A stretch of 64,000 nt of DNA from Polyangiaceae bacterium (GCA_009781005.1 WQYX01000013.1:1-64000), one strand, 5' to 3'. Shown: positions 1 to 9,713, counted from the first letter of the stretch. The notes: generated from the letters alone by a model not told the origin. Program-made: numbers and translations.

Positions 1-118
1 CGACGTGAACGAAACGACCGGTTCGTCGCCGTCGCCGTTCACGTCAAACGTCAAAGTCAACGATCACGCCGACGAGTTGCCGCTGCGGTCTCCATCGTCC
101 ACATCTTTCGTTCCGTAT

Positions 119-229
119 CTAGGGCGGAGCGCGAGCACCGGGCGGAACAGGCTTTGAGGCCTTTGAGCACGGAGCGCAGCGCCCGACCGACGAATCGATT
201 CGCGCAGCAGGCTGTCGAACACGTTCTCA
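119..229 (-). repeat. Copy C of the mosaic palindromic element (one arm only)
   Basis: Read on the minus strand this begins with the arm GAGAACGTGTTCGACAGCC, continues into the shared module CTGCTGCGCGAATCGATTCG, and ends at a CGCTCCGCCCTAG block. The complementary right arm seen in copies A and B is missing, so this looks truncated. Its central part (CTCAAAGCC...TTCCG) resembles copy G near 9.6 kb rather than A or B. The arm overlaps the stop codon of the neighbouring lipoprotein gene. Upstream bases 1-118 hold no gene I recognise, only a weak dyad GACGTGAAC/GTTCACGTC at the left edge. Confidence 0.7.
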
Positions 230-553
230 GTCCGGGATGGGCACGAGGTGCACGTCGAGGCGGACCATCGCGCCGCCTTCGTTTGCTTTCACGGTCTTGT
301 CCCAAGGGAAGTATCCCGCGGCGAGAACCGTGATGTGGTGCACACCCGGCGACAGCGCCACACCGCGCGCAGCGACAACCGCGAGAACGCCGACGAACTC
401 ATCGTCGATCGTCACAGATGCATGGGGTGGACTGCCGGTCATTCGCATGGATACGGTGGGCACGGCCGCAGGCGGACCACATGCCACAGCCGATGCGCCG
501 ACGACGATGACGAATGCAGTCATGAGGCAGTGCGCGCGAAGCATCATTCCCAT
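227..553 (-). CDS. Small PEGA-domain lipoprotein
   Basis: A 108-residue exported protein. The first about 25 residues form a hydrophobic signal ending in an Ala-Val-Ala-Cys lipobox, so it should be a lipid-anchored periplasmic or outer-membrane protein. The rest fits one PEGA-like beta domain: a short Pro-containing strand, an AxVxIDxxFVG-type motif near residues 45-55, then a LSPGVHHITVLAAGY motif typical of these surface modules. The stop codon lies in the arm of a palindromic repeat, so the present C-terminus may have been set by that insertion. No catalytic residues are evident; the role is unknown. Starts at residues 1, 3 or 4 are all possible. Confidence 0.75.
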   Translation of the reverse strand: MGMMLRAHCLMTAFVIVVGASAVACGPPAAVPTVSMRMTGSPPHASVTIDDEFVGVLAVVAARGVALSPGVHHITVLAAGYFPWDKTVKANEGGAMVRLDVHLVPIPD

Positions 554-561
554 TCTTCTCC

Positions 562-1523
562 CTAGCTGCTGTTGACCGTATACGGCCCAAGAAATCGCAC
601 GCCATTGAAGTGGATAAGGTGTGATGGCGCATCAGCCACCCACACTTCGGTTTCCCATGCGATTTCTGCAAGGTAGCGGCCCATGATGGCTCTGTTTGGA
701 AAAGCGGTTACATAGACCAACCCGGCCTTTGACCCAATAAACAACTTGGCAAGTTCGGCGTGCCGCTTCCCGTCGACTGGCCCATGACGGGTGACAGACT
801 CCACTAGCAATAGCCAATTCTTCTTTATAAAGTGCAGCACTACGTCGGGCATCTTGCCGTGGGAATCCACATTCACACCCAGATTCGCCAGTAAGGGAGC
901 ATCGAAATAGCCCCACTTGTCGCCCGTATCGCCAACGTAGACCAACACACTACCCGGCGCGAAGCGCGGAGCGAAGTCCATGATGATGACCCGGATCAGT
1001 TCGCTATGTTCGCCGGGGCTAAGGGTAATTCCCTTGCCCGGTACAATCTCGACCGGGATTCGATCCTGTTCACGTTCCTTGGCATATTTTGCGACCAGAG
1101 TTGTCCGCTCGGCCAAGTACGCAGCAAGTTTTTTGCGCCATTTCCTCGTGCCGAACGTACGCAGCAGCGTCAACGCAGCCGGTTCGATCTGATAAACCGT
1201 CTTCGGGCTGTTCACCGGACGGTTGGGATCATCCGGATTGTAGAGAGCCACACCAGCGTCGCAGAACGGATGCATGGTCGGCGGCGGAACGTTTCGCGTG
1301 TATTCGGGGCGTACTCCTTGCCGTAGTGCTTCCGCACCCAATCCATCATCGGTGTGATGCCGATCAATGGGTTTTCCGCGTCGGCCCATGCCTTGCCAGG
1401 CATGAGGTTCAGCAGGGCCAGCAGAGAAAGGGCTGACCGCTCGTTCTTCTGTGCTCGAGGCAGGCCTAAGGAAACGATGACCTGCTGCGCGGCCTCGATG
1501 TATTCGTCTCTTTTGTCGTTCAT
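562..1523 (-). pseudogene. PstI/BsuBI-family type II restriction endonuclease, frameshifted
   Basis: The 5' part (1523 down to about 1280) encodes an N-terminal domain with features recalled for PstI/BsuBI nucleases, including QKNERSALSLLALL and YGKEYAPNTRETFRR. The remainder of the nuclease (PTMHPFCDAGVALYNPDDPN onward, to residues ending VRFLGPYTVNSS) is in another frame. The junction is in a CGCCGCCG run near 1277-1284, where adding one base would restore Arg-Arg-x-Thr-Met-His. The gene overlaps the end of its methyltransferase gene by ATGA, so the pair was co-translated. As read, no full enzyme is made; a one-base sequencing error in a GC run is the main alternative. Confidence 0.85.
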
Positions 1524-3001
1524 GCAGCGATGGTTCCCACCTTGGCGTCAATCTGGTCTTGCGTAAGCGGTCCTTGGCTAACGACCCACTCGCCGAGCTG
1601 GATCAGGGTGCTACGACTCGGATACTTCATTCGCTTGAGGTCGGTTGCGTTGACCTGGGTATGGCCGTTAAAGCGCCGGAAATACTCATCTACCACGGTC
1701 GTGTTCAGGAATAAGGCCAATCCATGAGCCAGCGACTCAGGTAACCCGCGCTTGTTGTCGTGGAATAGGTTTAAGTGGTTTTCGAAGCCAAGCATTGGTG
1801 CGTTGCCGAATACCCCTGGCTCAACCACACTCGCCACGATCCGGCGCTTTTCTTCCTTGGACGAAAGGCGGCGTACCACACAGTAAAAACCGTTCGGGTA
1901 CAGCCATTTTTCGGTGTCAGCGTTGTGTCTAATGGCGTTTGGTTTCTTCATGCCCTCGATGGGCCACATGGTACCGCTGCCGCTGAAATGGCCGGGATAC
2001 AGCAAGGGTACTGTGCCCTTTTCTGGCATGTCGCGAAGGTGCTCCTTCAATCTGAAATCGACCACTGGTCCGGTCGATACTTTGATGCCAATATCGTCCA
2101 GCGTGTAACAGATTGCCGGGGACAGCTCGATGGCATTCTTCTCCGGTGACGTGGGAATGTGAATGAATCGCTCCCGGTCATCCGAGAACACGATCTGGTC
2201 AAACGGGTGTTCGTGGGTTGCAAGGTTGGTGAAGGTGTCATCGTTTGATGTTGAAACCATCACCGGTCCCTGCTGGCCACCACGCTCCAGGTGGAGGATG
2301 ATGTTCTCCTGCAAAACCTTGTCGTCCTTAAATGCCTTGTTGCGCGACTCGAACAGGTGCAAGTGTCGAATAGCCGTTCGCTTAAGGATGAAATCACGAA
2401 ACGGTCGATAATACGGCCCGTTACAAAAGCTGCGCGGGATTATAGCCACGACATGCCCGCCCTGTGTTGCCTGAGTGATGGCTAGCGCTACGAAGGCGCT
2501 ATACAGATTCACTGTTTCAATGCCGACACGACGCAAGGCAAGCCGGTGTGCGGAATTGCTATGGATCTTCCTGTAGGGCGGATTGAGAACGACGTGGGTG
2601 TAACCTGTGGGCTGCTTTGCAGTGAATAGGTCGTTGGCAGTCGCCAGTTCAATATAATCCCCCGCGACAATCTGGGGTGTTACGCCCTGGTAGCTAGTCA
2701 AGTGCTGCGCAAGGTAGCCGCGCAAAGTGTCGTCGATCTCGTAGGCCGTCGCCTCGACGGCATCAAAACCAAAACCGCCTGTCACCCAGCGATCGAGAAA
2801 GGCGCAGGACAAAGCACCAACGCCCGCACCAGCATCCAATAGTCGGCAGGTCCGTAAGGTACTGGCCGGGAACAGGGACACCATGAACCTGGCTACCCTC
2901 GCTGGCGTCATGAACTGGCCGAATTCGGCCTTGTGCTTTCGAGCGGTGTACGGTGCAACCATGCAGCGCACGATGTCTGCCTTTTCAAGCTGTTGCAGCA
3001 T
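1520..3001 (-). CDS. PstI/BsuBI-type adenine-specific DNA methyltransferase
   Basis: The 493-residue modification enzyme of a type II restriction-modification pair, predicted to methylate adenine N6 from S-adenosylmethionine. It has the GQFMTPARVARFM entry motif near residue 28, an SAM-binding LLDAGAGVGAL motif near 54-65, and the catalytic motif IV NPPYRK near residue 137. The start at 3001 is chosen because GAGGA lies just upstream; the longer reading from 3031 would overlap the guaA stop. The partner nuclease gene is frameshifted, so this may now act as an orphan methyltransferase. The recognition sequence cannot be read from the protein; CTGCAG is only the precedent from PstI. Confidence 0.9.
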   Translation of the reverse strand: MLQQLEKADIVRCMVAPYTARKHKAEFGQFMTPARVARFMVSLFPASTLRTCRLLDAGAGVGALSCAFLDRWVTGGFGFDAVEATAYEIDDTLRGYLAQHLTSYQGVTPQIVAGDYIELATANDLFTAKQPTGYTHVVLNPPYRKIHSNSAHRLALRRVGIETVNLYSAFVALAITQATQGGHVVAIIPRSFCNGPYYRPFRDFILKRTAIRHLHLFESRNKAFKDDKVLQENIILHLERGGQQGPVMVSTSNDDTFTNLATHEHPFDQIVFSDDRERFIHIPTSPEKNAIELSPAICYTLDDIGIKVSTGPVVDFRLKEHLRDMPEKGTVPLLYPGHFSGSGTMWPIEGMKKPNAIRHNADTEKWLYPNGFYCVVRRLSSKEEKRRIVASVVEPGVFGNAPMLGFENHLNLFHDNKRGLPESLAHGLALFLNTTVVDEYFRRFNGHTQVNATDLKRMKYPSRSTLIQLGEWVVSQGPLTQDQIDAKVGTIAA

Positions 3002-3021
3002 TTCCGTTCCTCTGCACCGAA

Positions 3022-4569
3022 TCATTCCCATTCAATGGTTGCAGGCGGTTTGGAAGAGATATCGTAAACGACGCGGTTGATACCGCGCACTTCGTTGATG
3101 ATGCGGTTCGATATGCGCGCGAGCAGATCATACGGCAAAGGCGACCAGTCGGCGGTCATGCCGTCGAGCGACTCGACGGCGCGAATCGCGCACGTCTCTT
3201 CGTACGTGCGCTGATCCCCCATGACCCCGACACTCCTAACAGGCAAGAGCACGCAGAAGCTTTGCCAGATCTTCTCATACAAGCCTGCGCCGCGGATTTC
3301 CTCGGACACGATGTGATCGGCGGCACGCAACACCCGAAGTCGTCGTTCCGTGATCTCACCGAGGCAGCGAATGCCGAGCCCCGGTCCGGGAAAGGGCTGA
3401 CGGTAGAGGATGTTATGCGGCATTCCGAGAGACTCGCCGCATGCGCGCACTTCGTCTTTGAAGAGCTCGCGCAGGGGTTCGACGAGTTTCAATTTCATTC
3501 GCTCGGGCAAGCCTCCCACGTTGTGGTGACTCTTGATCACGGCGCTAGGACCTTTGAAGGAAACGCTCTCAATGACGTCAGGATAGAGTGTCCCTTGAAT
3601 GAGGTAAGAAGCACCTTTGACCTTGTGGGCCTCTTCTTCGAAGACATCGATGAAGACTTTGCCGATGATCTTGCGCTTTTCTTCCGGATTCGTCGTGCCT
3701 TGGAGTGCAGATAGGAAACGATCGCGGGCGTCCACGGCGACGAGATTCAGATGGAAAGTCTCGGTAAACGTATTGACGACTTGCTCGAACTCGCCTTCAC
3801 GCAAGAGGCCATTGTCGACGAAGATACACGTGAGTCGATCCCCAAGAGCCTTGTGACAGAGTACGGCCGCAACCGAAGAATCCACGCCACCGGACAGACC
3901 GCAGATGGCGTGCTCCGTCGGACCAACTTGCTCTTTCACCAGCGCGATCGCGCCGTCGGTGAACTCACCGGGGGTCCACGACGGCGAGAGCTTTGCGACC
4001 TCGAAGAGAAACGATGCAAGGATGTCCGAGCCGCGCGGCGTGTGCACGACTTCGGGATGAAACTGCACGCCGTAAAGTTTCTTGGGCGCGTTCGCAACGG
4101 CGCAAAATGGCGTGCTCTCCGAGGTGCCCGTTGTCTCGAAACCGGGCGGCATGCTGCACACGCGATCGCCGTGACTCATCCACACGTCGAGCGATTCACC
4201 TTTGGCGAAGCGATGGAAGACCCCTTCATGCTTGTCGACCTTGACCTTGGCGAGACCGAATTCGCGTCTGTCTGCGCGTTCGACTTGACCGCCAAGCGTG
4301 TGCGCCATGATCTGCATGCCGTAACAGATGCCGAGGATCGGCAGGCCAAGCTCGAAGATGCGCTCGTCGATCTCGGGAGCGCCCTCTTCGTAGACGCTCG
4401 ACGGTCCGCCGGACAAGATGATGGCGCGCGGCTTCTTCTGAAGGATTTGCTCGAAGCCCAGCGTGCACGGGTGGATCTCGCAATAGACTTTGCTCTCACG
4501 CACGCGGCGCGCGATGAGTTGTGTCGTCTGCGAGCCAAAGTCGAGGATGAGGACGAGATCTCTGAACAT
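3022..4569 (-). CDS. guaA: GMP synthase (glutamine-hydrolysing)
   Basis: Makes GMP from XMP, ATP and glutamine in purine synthesis. The N-terminal class I amidotransferase domain has the nucleophile in LGICYGMQ and the His-Glu pair in [11 protein letters not shown]. The ATP-pyrophosphatase domain has the P-loop [10 protein letters not shown], and the dimerisation domain closes with the typical PPATIEWE end. At 515 residues it is the normal size. The start at 4569 ([14 protein letters not shown]) matches the family; the open frame upstream lacks homology and overlaps the divergent dut start region. The gene diverges from dut across about 42 bp, which must hold both promoters. Confidence 0.97.
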   Translation of the reverse strand: MFRDLVLILDFGSQTTQLIARRVRESKVYCEIHPCTLGFEQILQKKPRAIILSGGPSSVYEEGAPEIDERIFELGLPILGICYGMQIMAHTLGGQVERADRREFGLAKVKVDKHEGVFHRFAKGESLDVWMSHGDRVCSMPPGFETTGTSESTPFCAVANAPKKLYGVQFHPEVVHTPRGSDILASFLFEVAKLSPSWTPGEFTDGAIALVKEQVGPTEHAICGLSGGVDSSVAAVLCHKALGDRLTCIFVDNGLLREGEFEQVVNTFTETFHLNLVAVDARDRFLSALQGTTNPEEKRKIIGKVFIDVFEEEAHKVKGASYLIQGTLYPDVIESVSFKGPSAVIKSHHNVGGLPERMKLKLVEPLRELFKDEVRACGESLGMPHNILYRQPFPGPGLGIRCLGEITERRLRVLRAADHIVSEEIRGAGLYEKIWQSFCVLLPVRSVGVMGDQRTYEETCAIRAVESLDGMTADWSPLPYDLLARISNRIINEVRGINRVVYDISSKPPATIEWE

Positions 4570-4611
4570 GCGTGGGCGGCTGGGTAGCACGTGTGGTGTA
4601 GTGAATCGATC

Positions 4612-5064
4612 ATGACCGAGGTAAGTGTCGTCGTTCGAACGCGTTTCGTCGGGGACGTCGTCGTTCCGTTGCCGCGCTATCAGACACAGGGTTCGGCAGG
4701 CATGGACTTGCATGCTGCACTACGAGAGCCCGTCACGCTGCCGTCGCTCGGACGCGCGAAGATTCCAACCGGATTGGCGTTCGCGATACCTGCAGGATTC
4801 GAAGGGCAGGTGCGCCCGCGATCAGGACTCGCTGCGAAGTACGGCGTGACGGTGCTCAATGCGCCGGGAACCATCGATTCGGATTATCGCGGAGAGGTCG
4901 CCGTCATTCTCGTGAACCTCGGCAACGAGCCTTGCACCATCGCTCCACTCGATCGGATCGCGCAGATCGTTTTCGTACGGCACGAGACCGCGCGCCTCGA
5001 GCCGTTGCCTACGCTGGACGAGACGCATCGCGGTACGGGCGGCTACGGATCAACCGGATCATAA
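4612..5064 (+). CDS. dut: dUTP diphosphatase (dUTPase)
   Basis: A 150-residue trimeric dUTPase that converts dUTP to dUMP and pyrophosphate, limiting uracil in DNA and feeding dTMP synthesis. The conserved motifs are in order: [34 protein letters not shown] with the catalytic Asp, DRIAQIVF, and the C-terminal Gly-rich nucleotide lid [10 protein letters not shown]. The ATG at 4612 gives the normal length; an earlier ATG adds seven unrelated residues. The 3' end overlaps the convergent membrane-protein gene by 22 bp. Confidence 0.96.
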   Translation: MTEVSVVVRTRFVGDVVVPLPRYQTQGSAGMDLHAALREPVTLPSLGRAKIPTGLAFAIPAGFEGQVRPRSGLAAKYGVTVLNAPGTIDSDYRGEVAVILVNLGNEPCTIAPLDRIAQIVFVRHETARLEPLPTLDETHRGTGGYGSTGS

Positions 5065-7025
5065 GAGTTCACATGAAGAACGTGCGGTGAAGCGAGCGCC
5101 GTCACATTCAGCCGTACCCAGGGAGATCCACCGCGCTTCACCGCGCCGTCGAGAAGCCCGGAGTCGTCGACGACGATCTTCGTGTCGTCATCGCAATCGT
5201 CGAACACGGTCACGTAGCGCGTGCCTTCATGGAGAAACGGCACGATCGAATCCGTGAGCTCCGGGTTGTGACGACCGAGGAGCGGGATCGACGTCTCGAG
5301 ATCGGCTCGGGCCTTGCGCGTAACGTCCATCGATCGCTCTCCGACGACGGAGATCGCGTTGTGCGTGTAGAGATGCATGAGGCGATCGCCGTTGGTGCAC
5401 GCGCTCGTGGGCGGGCGCGCGGGTGGTGTGAGGCGCACCCAAGCGATCATGACGAAGAGCAGCAGCATGAAAACCGGCGCGACGAACGCGATGGGATCGG
5501 TTCGCAAGAATGAGCGCGCCGGATCTGAACGATCGACTTTCACCTGGGATCCGAAAAGGATGATGGCCGGAAGTGCTGCAACGAACGCAAAGGCAACCGT
5601 CTCCACTTGATGCGCCACGGTGATCCACGGCGGCGTGAAGGGCGCCGAGACGAGCACGCCGAAGATGGCCCAACGCAGGAGCGAGAGCGACGCGTCCTTG
5701 CGGCGGCGCACGAAGAGCACGAATGCCGACCACGCCCAGGCGCCCACGAACCCAGCGCCCAGCAAACCCATGGCGATGGCGTTCAGCATGCTGAAGGTGC
5801 CCGCGCGCGCTTGCCAAAGGAAGGCGATGCCGAGGGGACCGTGCGCTGCGAGCGCGTCACGAACGGCCGCTGCATCGTCGAGGAAACGATCGTCGGGGTT
5901 CGTCCAAATGTGGGAAAACAAGCCTTGCGGCGAGACGAAGAGCGCAGCGAACGAACGAAGAAGACCCTCGATCACGAGCAGCGGGTGAGCCGCGGACTCC
6001 GACGCGAGGATGCGCCATGACTCGCGAACGCGGTCTGCAACCGGAAGGTTGCGCAGGACGGGATGCACCTCAAGGAGGTAGGTGAAGTCCTTGCCGTGAA
6101 TGAGGCCATAAGCAATGGCCGGGTAGTCCGAGAACGTGACGCCGGCACCCGTCGCGCGAAGAACAGCCACGTGACACGCGATGCCGAGCACGCAAGCGAG
6201 CGATGCAACGATTGCATATTGCACGCGACGACCGTGCGGTGCGAGGCGCAGCGACGCCCAAGCGATGAGCACGGGCAGGATGAAGAGCGGTCCGGCCCTC
6301 GCCATCATGGCGAGTGCCATCGCGAACATCCCGGCGAAGGCGAGGCGAGCGGCGCGTTTGGGATCATCCTTCGCTGTCTGTGCTCGCCAGAGCAGAATGA
6401 ATGCGAGCACGCCGAACACCAGACCGAAGTGCTCGGTCTGGATGAAACCAGCCCACCGGCGCACGAAGAAGAAGAGAACGAGCCACACGAACAAGGCGCT
6501 CTTTGGTCCGTGTATTTTCCACACTTCCAGTGCAGCGTGAGCGATGGCGGCGCCACCTGCGAAAGCGCAGATGGCGAGCGATGCTCGGAGGCTTCCGGAC
6601 GTGAGCTTCAGCAGACCGGCGAGCGTGGCGATGAAGAGCGGCCGCTTCGAAGAGACCTCCGTGAAGCGAACGCCGTGCACGAGACGAAGTGCGTCGTTGT
6701 AGAAATCGTGCGAATCGCTCCACGGGAGGATGCCTCCGAAGATTGCATTCCGCCCCTCATAGCCAAGCGTCCAGAGGTGAAAGAGCAGCCCGAGAACGAG
6801 CAACTGCGTGGTTGCATGCACGAGGAGCGCGCGTACCCGCGACGAGACTTTCGTGCCGGTGTGAAAGACGAAGGCCGCGAGCAGAGTGACGACGATGCAG
6901 TCGTAGCGCGGAAAGGTCTTCGGACCCGCATACGCAACGGCGTACGCGGCGATGAGGATGACGCTCGCGAGGGCGCGCCGATTTGCAGCTCGTGACGGCG
7001 CCATCGCGCTCGCTCTTGCGTGCAT
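5043..7025 (-). CDS. Large polytopic membrane protein, GT-C glycosyltransferase-like
   Basis: A 660-residue protein with about a dozen hydrophobic segments from residue 17 to about 530, then a soluble C-terminal domain of about 130 residues. Early loops carry acidic residues (PWSDSHDFYNDALRL, residues about 100-115), as in lipid-linked sugar transferases of the GT-C fold. The alternation of long helices and a periplasmic tail also fits. No specific family is recognised and the substrate is unknown. It begins 4 bp after the stop of the NtrC-type regulator gene, so the two are probably co-transcribed. It converges on dut with a short overlap. Confidence 0.7.
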   Translation of the reverse strand: MHARASAMAPSRAANRRALASVILIAAYAVAYAGPKTFPRYDCIVVTLLAAFVFHTGTKVSSRVRALLVHATTQLLVLGLLFHLWTLGYEGRNAIFGGILPWSDSHDFYNDALRLVHGVRFTEVSSKRPLFIATLAGLLKLTSGSLRASLAICAFAGGAAIAHAALEVWKIHGPKSALFVWLVLFFFVRRWAGFIQTEHFGLVFGVLAFILLWRAQTAKDDPKRAARLAFAGMFAMALAMMARAGPLFILPVLIAWASLRLAPHGRRVQYAIVASLACVLGIACHVAVLRATGAGVTFSDYPAIAYGLIHGKDFTYLLEVHPVLRNLPVADRVRESWRILASESAAHPLLVIEGLLRSFAALFVSPQGLFSHIWTNPDDRFLDDAAAVRDALAAHGPLGIAFLWQARAGTFSMLNAIAMGLLGAGFVGAWAWSAFVLFVRRRKDASLSLLRWAIFGVLVSAPFTPPWITVAHQVETVAFAFVAALPAIILFGSQVKVDRSDPARSFLRTDPIAFVAPVFMLLLFVMIAWVRLTPPARPPTSACTNGDRLMHLYTHNAISVVGERSMDVTRKARADLETSIPLLGRHNPELTDSIVPFLHEGTRYVTVFDDCDDDTKIVVDDSGLLDGAVKRGGSPWVRLNVTALASPHVLHVNSYDPVDP

Positions 7026-7029
7026 GCTG

Positions 7030-8520
7030 TCAACCTTCGCCGCGTTTGATTTGATACCCGCGAATCTTCTTGTGCAGATTCGTCCGCTCGACGCCGAGGA
7101 TCACGGCCGTGCGCGTGATGTTCCATCCGGTGAGCTTCAACGTATCCACGATGTATTGGCGCTCGGACTGCTCGCGGTGTTCGCGCAGCGTGAGATAGGA
7201 CTTGAAGTCAACGTGCGATGTGGTGGCCGGCCGCGAGATCGGCGGCGGTTCGGACTCATCGACCGAAGGTTCCGCAAGAGGCGGCTCCGGCTGCGCGTCT
7301 TCTTCACCGAACGGGCTGTCATGCGGATCCTCGGGAAGATCGGCGATGGTGACGCGATCCCCCGAGAGGATCGCCATGCGTTCGACCACGTTCTTCAACT
7401 CGCGCACGTTGCCGGGCCACTTGCGCGTCACCAGAGCGTGCAGGACTGCGTCGTCGATGGGTTTCGGCTTCGTGCCGTTTTCTTTCGCAAAGGCTTGCAT
7501 GAAGGCATGCGCGAGCAATGAAATGTCTTCGACGCGCTCGCGCAGGCTCGGGCTCCGAATGGGAAAGACGTTGAGGCGGAAGTAGAGATCTTCGCGGAAA
7601 CTTCCGCGCTCGACTTCGCGTGCGAGATCTTTGTTGGTTGCGGCGAGCACGCGCACATCGACGTGAATCACGTGCTCGCTACCGACACGCGAAATCTCAC
7701 CCGACTGCAAGGCGCGAAGAACCTTTGCTTGTGCGACGAGATCCATATCGCCAACTTCGTCGAGAAAGAGCGTGCCGCCGTGGGCTTGCTCGAATAGTCC
7801 GCGACGTCTGGTCTGCGCGCCGGTGAAAGCGCCTTTTTCGTGGCCGAAGAGTTCGCTTTCGATGAGCTCGCGCGGGATGGCCGCGCAGTTGACTTTCACG
7901 AACGGTCCATCTTGCCGGGGACTCAGCCTGTGCACCGCGCGTGCAATGAGCTCCTTGCCCGTGCCGCTTTCGCCGGTGATGAGGACGCTCGCACGCGTTG
8001 GCGCCACCTTCTCCAGCTCATGAAAGATGCGCTGGATGTGCGCGCTCTTGCCGATCATCTCGTACTTGGCAAGCTGCTCGCGCGTGACCTCGGCGAGGGC
8101 GCGCCGAGCGAGCGCAGCTTCGAGCACGTTGCGCACACTGACGAGGACGCGTTCGCGAGCGAGCGGCTTTTCGAAGAAGTCGCTCGCACCGAGCTTGATG
8201 GCGTGGACGGCGTCGTTCACCGTCGCATGACCACTAATGACGATGATCGGCATGTCGCGCGTCGCTTCTTCTTTGCGGATTCGCTCGAGCGCTTCGAGGC
8301 CACTCATTTGCGGAAGCTTCACGTCGAAGATGGCAAGATCGACGGGGATGTTCGGGCTCGCCAGGATCTCGAGCGCGCTCTCGGCGCTCTCGGTGTCAAT
8401 CACGTGATAGCCCTCACCCTCGAGAACGAGCTTCAACGTGCGACGAATGTTCTTCTCGTCGTCGACGACGAGGATGGTTCTTTTCGTGCGCGCACCTGGC
8501 TCTTTCGAGGGGGTGTCCAT
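7030..8520 (-). CDS. Sigma-54-dependent response regulator, NtrC type
   Basis: A 496-residue transcription activator. Its receiver domain (residues about 15-130) has the acidic pocket DDE at 20-22 and phospho-acceptor Asp66 in IFDVKLP. The AAA+ domain has Walker A GESGTGKE, the sigma-54 contact loop GAFTGA and Walker B GGTLFLDEVGD. A Fis-type helix-turn-helix ends the protein (TAVILGVERTNLHKK). A Pro/Glu-rich linker separates the last two domains. It should be phosphorylated by an unlinked histidine kinase and open sigma-54 promoters; the targets are unknown. A palindromic element lies directly upstream of its ATG and may affect its expression. Confidence 0.95.
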   Translation of the reverse strand: MDTPSKEPGARTKRTILVVDDEKNIRRTLKLVLEGEGYHVIDTESAESALEILASPNIPVDLAIFDVKLPQMSGLEALERIRKEEATRDMPIIVISGHATVNDAVHAIKLGASDFFEKPLARERVLVSVRNVLEAALARRALAEVTREQLAKYEMIGKSAHIQRIFHELEKVAPTRASVLITGESGTGKELIARAVHRLSPRQDGPFVKVNCAAIPRELIESELFGHEKGAFTGAQTRRRGLFEQAHGGTLFLDEVGDMDLVAQAKVLRALQSGEISRVGSEHVIHVDVRVLAATNKDLAREVERGSFREDLYFRLNVFPIRSPSLRERVEDISLLAHAFMQAFAKENGTKPKPIDDAVLHALVTRKWPGNVRELKNVVERMAILSGDRVTIADLPEDPHDSPFGEEDAQPEPPLAEPSVDESEPPPISRPATTSHVDFKSYLTLREHREQSERQYIVDTLKLTGWNITRTAVILGVERTNLHKKIRGYQIKRGEG

Positions 8521-8527
8521 GGGATTC

Positions 8528-8682
8528 TTAGAGCACGTTTACCAGTTTCCATCCGAAAACTGCTGCGCGCCGCAAATCGTCGTTCGGCCTCCCTCAAAAT
8601 ACTCCGAGTATTCCTCGGTCGACCTCGCTAGCTTTGCGTCGCTCGCGACGTTTTCGGATGAAAACTTACTAGCCTGCTGCGC
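8528..8682 (+). repeat. Copy E of the mosaic palindromic element, nested in an older fragment
   Basis: The inner element (8546-8664) has arms TTTCCATCCGAAAAC and GTTTTCGGATGAAAA, the shared subterminal motifs CTGCTGCGCG and TCGCTCGCGAC, and a central dyad AATACTCCGAGTATT. It is bounded by TTTACCAG and CTTACTAG, possibly a diverged target duplication. Outside lie TTAGAGCACGTTTACCAG on the left and CCTGCTGCGC on the right; together they read like the left arm of another family member (compare copy D), which would mean insertion into an older copy. It fills the gap between the regulator start and the bamD stop. Confidence 0.75.
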
Positions 8683-8685
8683 AAA

Positions 8686-9561
8686 TCACGGAACGGAGTC
8701 CACGCGTTCTTTCATGTATGCGAGATAGTTGTTCGCCTGAAGAACGAGCGGACTCCTCGGGTAATCACGCACAATTGAATTAAATGCGTCGCGCGCTTCA
8801 CCAAACTTGTGCATTTTCAAATAGACTTCGCCAAGTAAAAGCAATGCCTCGGCCTCGAGCCCCGAATCGATAAGTTCGGCGCCAGCGCCCGCAGGCCCCG
8901 GGCTCTTGGTCGCCGCCGCACTGCCCGCGAAATTCCGCATGGCGTAGTGGACACGCAAAACGGCAGCGTCGAAGTTGTCGACCCGCAGATAGAAGCGCGC
9001 AACGTACAGCTCGTGGCGCATCAGGCGGGCCGTCACGTCGGTGAGGAGCTCACGAATCTTCTCCGACTCCTTCGTGCTCGGGTAGTCGTGGAGGTAGCCT
9101 TTGAGTTCCTTGAAGGCGTCGAGAACCACGGCCTGATCGCGCTCATCGGCGCTCGGCAACAGGAACGTATCATTGATTTGCTTGTATTGTGACTCGGCGA
9201 TGCGCGCACGAGCATAAGCAACTTCATCCGGGTCCGAGCGATGGTCATGAACGAATTGGCGGTAGCCTCGAATCGCTTCGGTGAACTTTTCTAATTCAAA
9301 ATCCGCATCGGCAATCCGAAGTTCCGCGAGACGCGCATATTTGGAATAACTGTATTTGCGTTTTACCGTACGGAAAAGTTCCTGCGCTTCAATCCAATTG
9401 TGCGCGTTGAATTCGTTCATCGCCTCGTCGTAAGCGCGCTTGGCATCGGCCGTGTAGCTTAGGGCCGCGCGCGGCGCCGGCGTTTCGCACCCTACCAGCG
9501 AAGCGGACACGAGGCCCAGCGCCAGCGCCGAAGCGAAGAGGGAAGTGAAAAGAGGGCGCAT
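8686..9561 (-). CDS. bamD: BamD-like outer-membrane assembly lipoprotein
   Basis: A 291-residue TPR lipoprotein. The signal MRPLFTSLFASALALGLVS leads to a SLVGC lipobox, followed by repeats of the YfiO/BamD type (YDEAMNEFNAHNWIEAQELF, then YSKYARLAELRIADADF). BamD is the lipoprotein partner of BamA in inserting beta-barrels into the outer membrane. This copy is somewhat longer than the enterobacterial protein. The start at 9561 is chosen for the signal peptide; the 47 upstream codons of open frame lie in a repeat. A general CpoB/YbgF-like TPR lipoprotein is the alternative, less favoured. Confidence 0.82.
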   Translation of the reverse strand: MRPLFTSLFASALALGLVSASLVGCETPAPRAALSYTADAKRAYDEAMNEFNAHNWIEAQELFRTVKRKYSYSKYARLAELRIADADFELEKFTEAIRGYRQFVHDHRSDPDEVAYARARIAESQYKQINDTFLLPSADERDQAVVLDAFKELKGYLHDYPSTKESEKIRELLTDVTARLMRHELYVARFYLRVDNFDAAVLRVHYAMRNFAGSAAATKSPGPAGAGAELIDSGLEAEALLLLGEVYLKMHKFGEARDAFNSIVRDYPRSPLVLQANNYLAYMKERVDSVP

Positions 9562-9594
9562 GGGCTGCCCGCTGTACCACAAGATCGACTTATC

Positions 9595-9713
9595 CCGCTT
9601 TCGATTTGCCGCGATCTCCTCGTTGGGGCCTGCGGTGCGGTCCTCAAAGCCAGAACAGGCTATTCCGGTCCGCTCCTCGGCCCCGCCTCGACCTCGCGTC
9701 AACTTGAAAGCGG
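9595..9713 (+). repeat. Copy G of the mosaic palindromic element
   Basis: The left arm CCGCTTTCGATTTGCCGCGA pairs with a right arm whose complement is CCGCTTTCAAGTTGACGCGA. Inside are TTGGGGCCTGCGGTGCGG and a central CTCAAAGCC module shared with copy C. The right arm (CGCGTCAACTTGAAAGCGGTC, 9695 onward) recurs exactly at 24609-24629, and the left half recurs near 51710. It lies between the divergent bamD and greA genes, so both promoters must adjoin or overlap it. Confidence 0.75.

Noticed and set aside
1285-1551. The N-terminal 89 codons of the frame carrying the nuclease C-terminus
   Set aside because: Out of frame with the recognisable N-terminal nuclease domain; only the part after the frameshift is homologous.
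4570-4713. Longer N-terminus for GMP synthase
   Set aside because: The added 48 residues have no homology and the frame overlaps the dut start.
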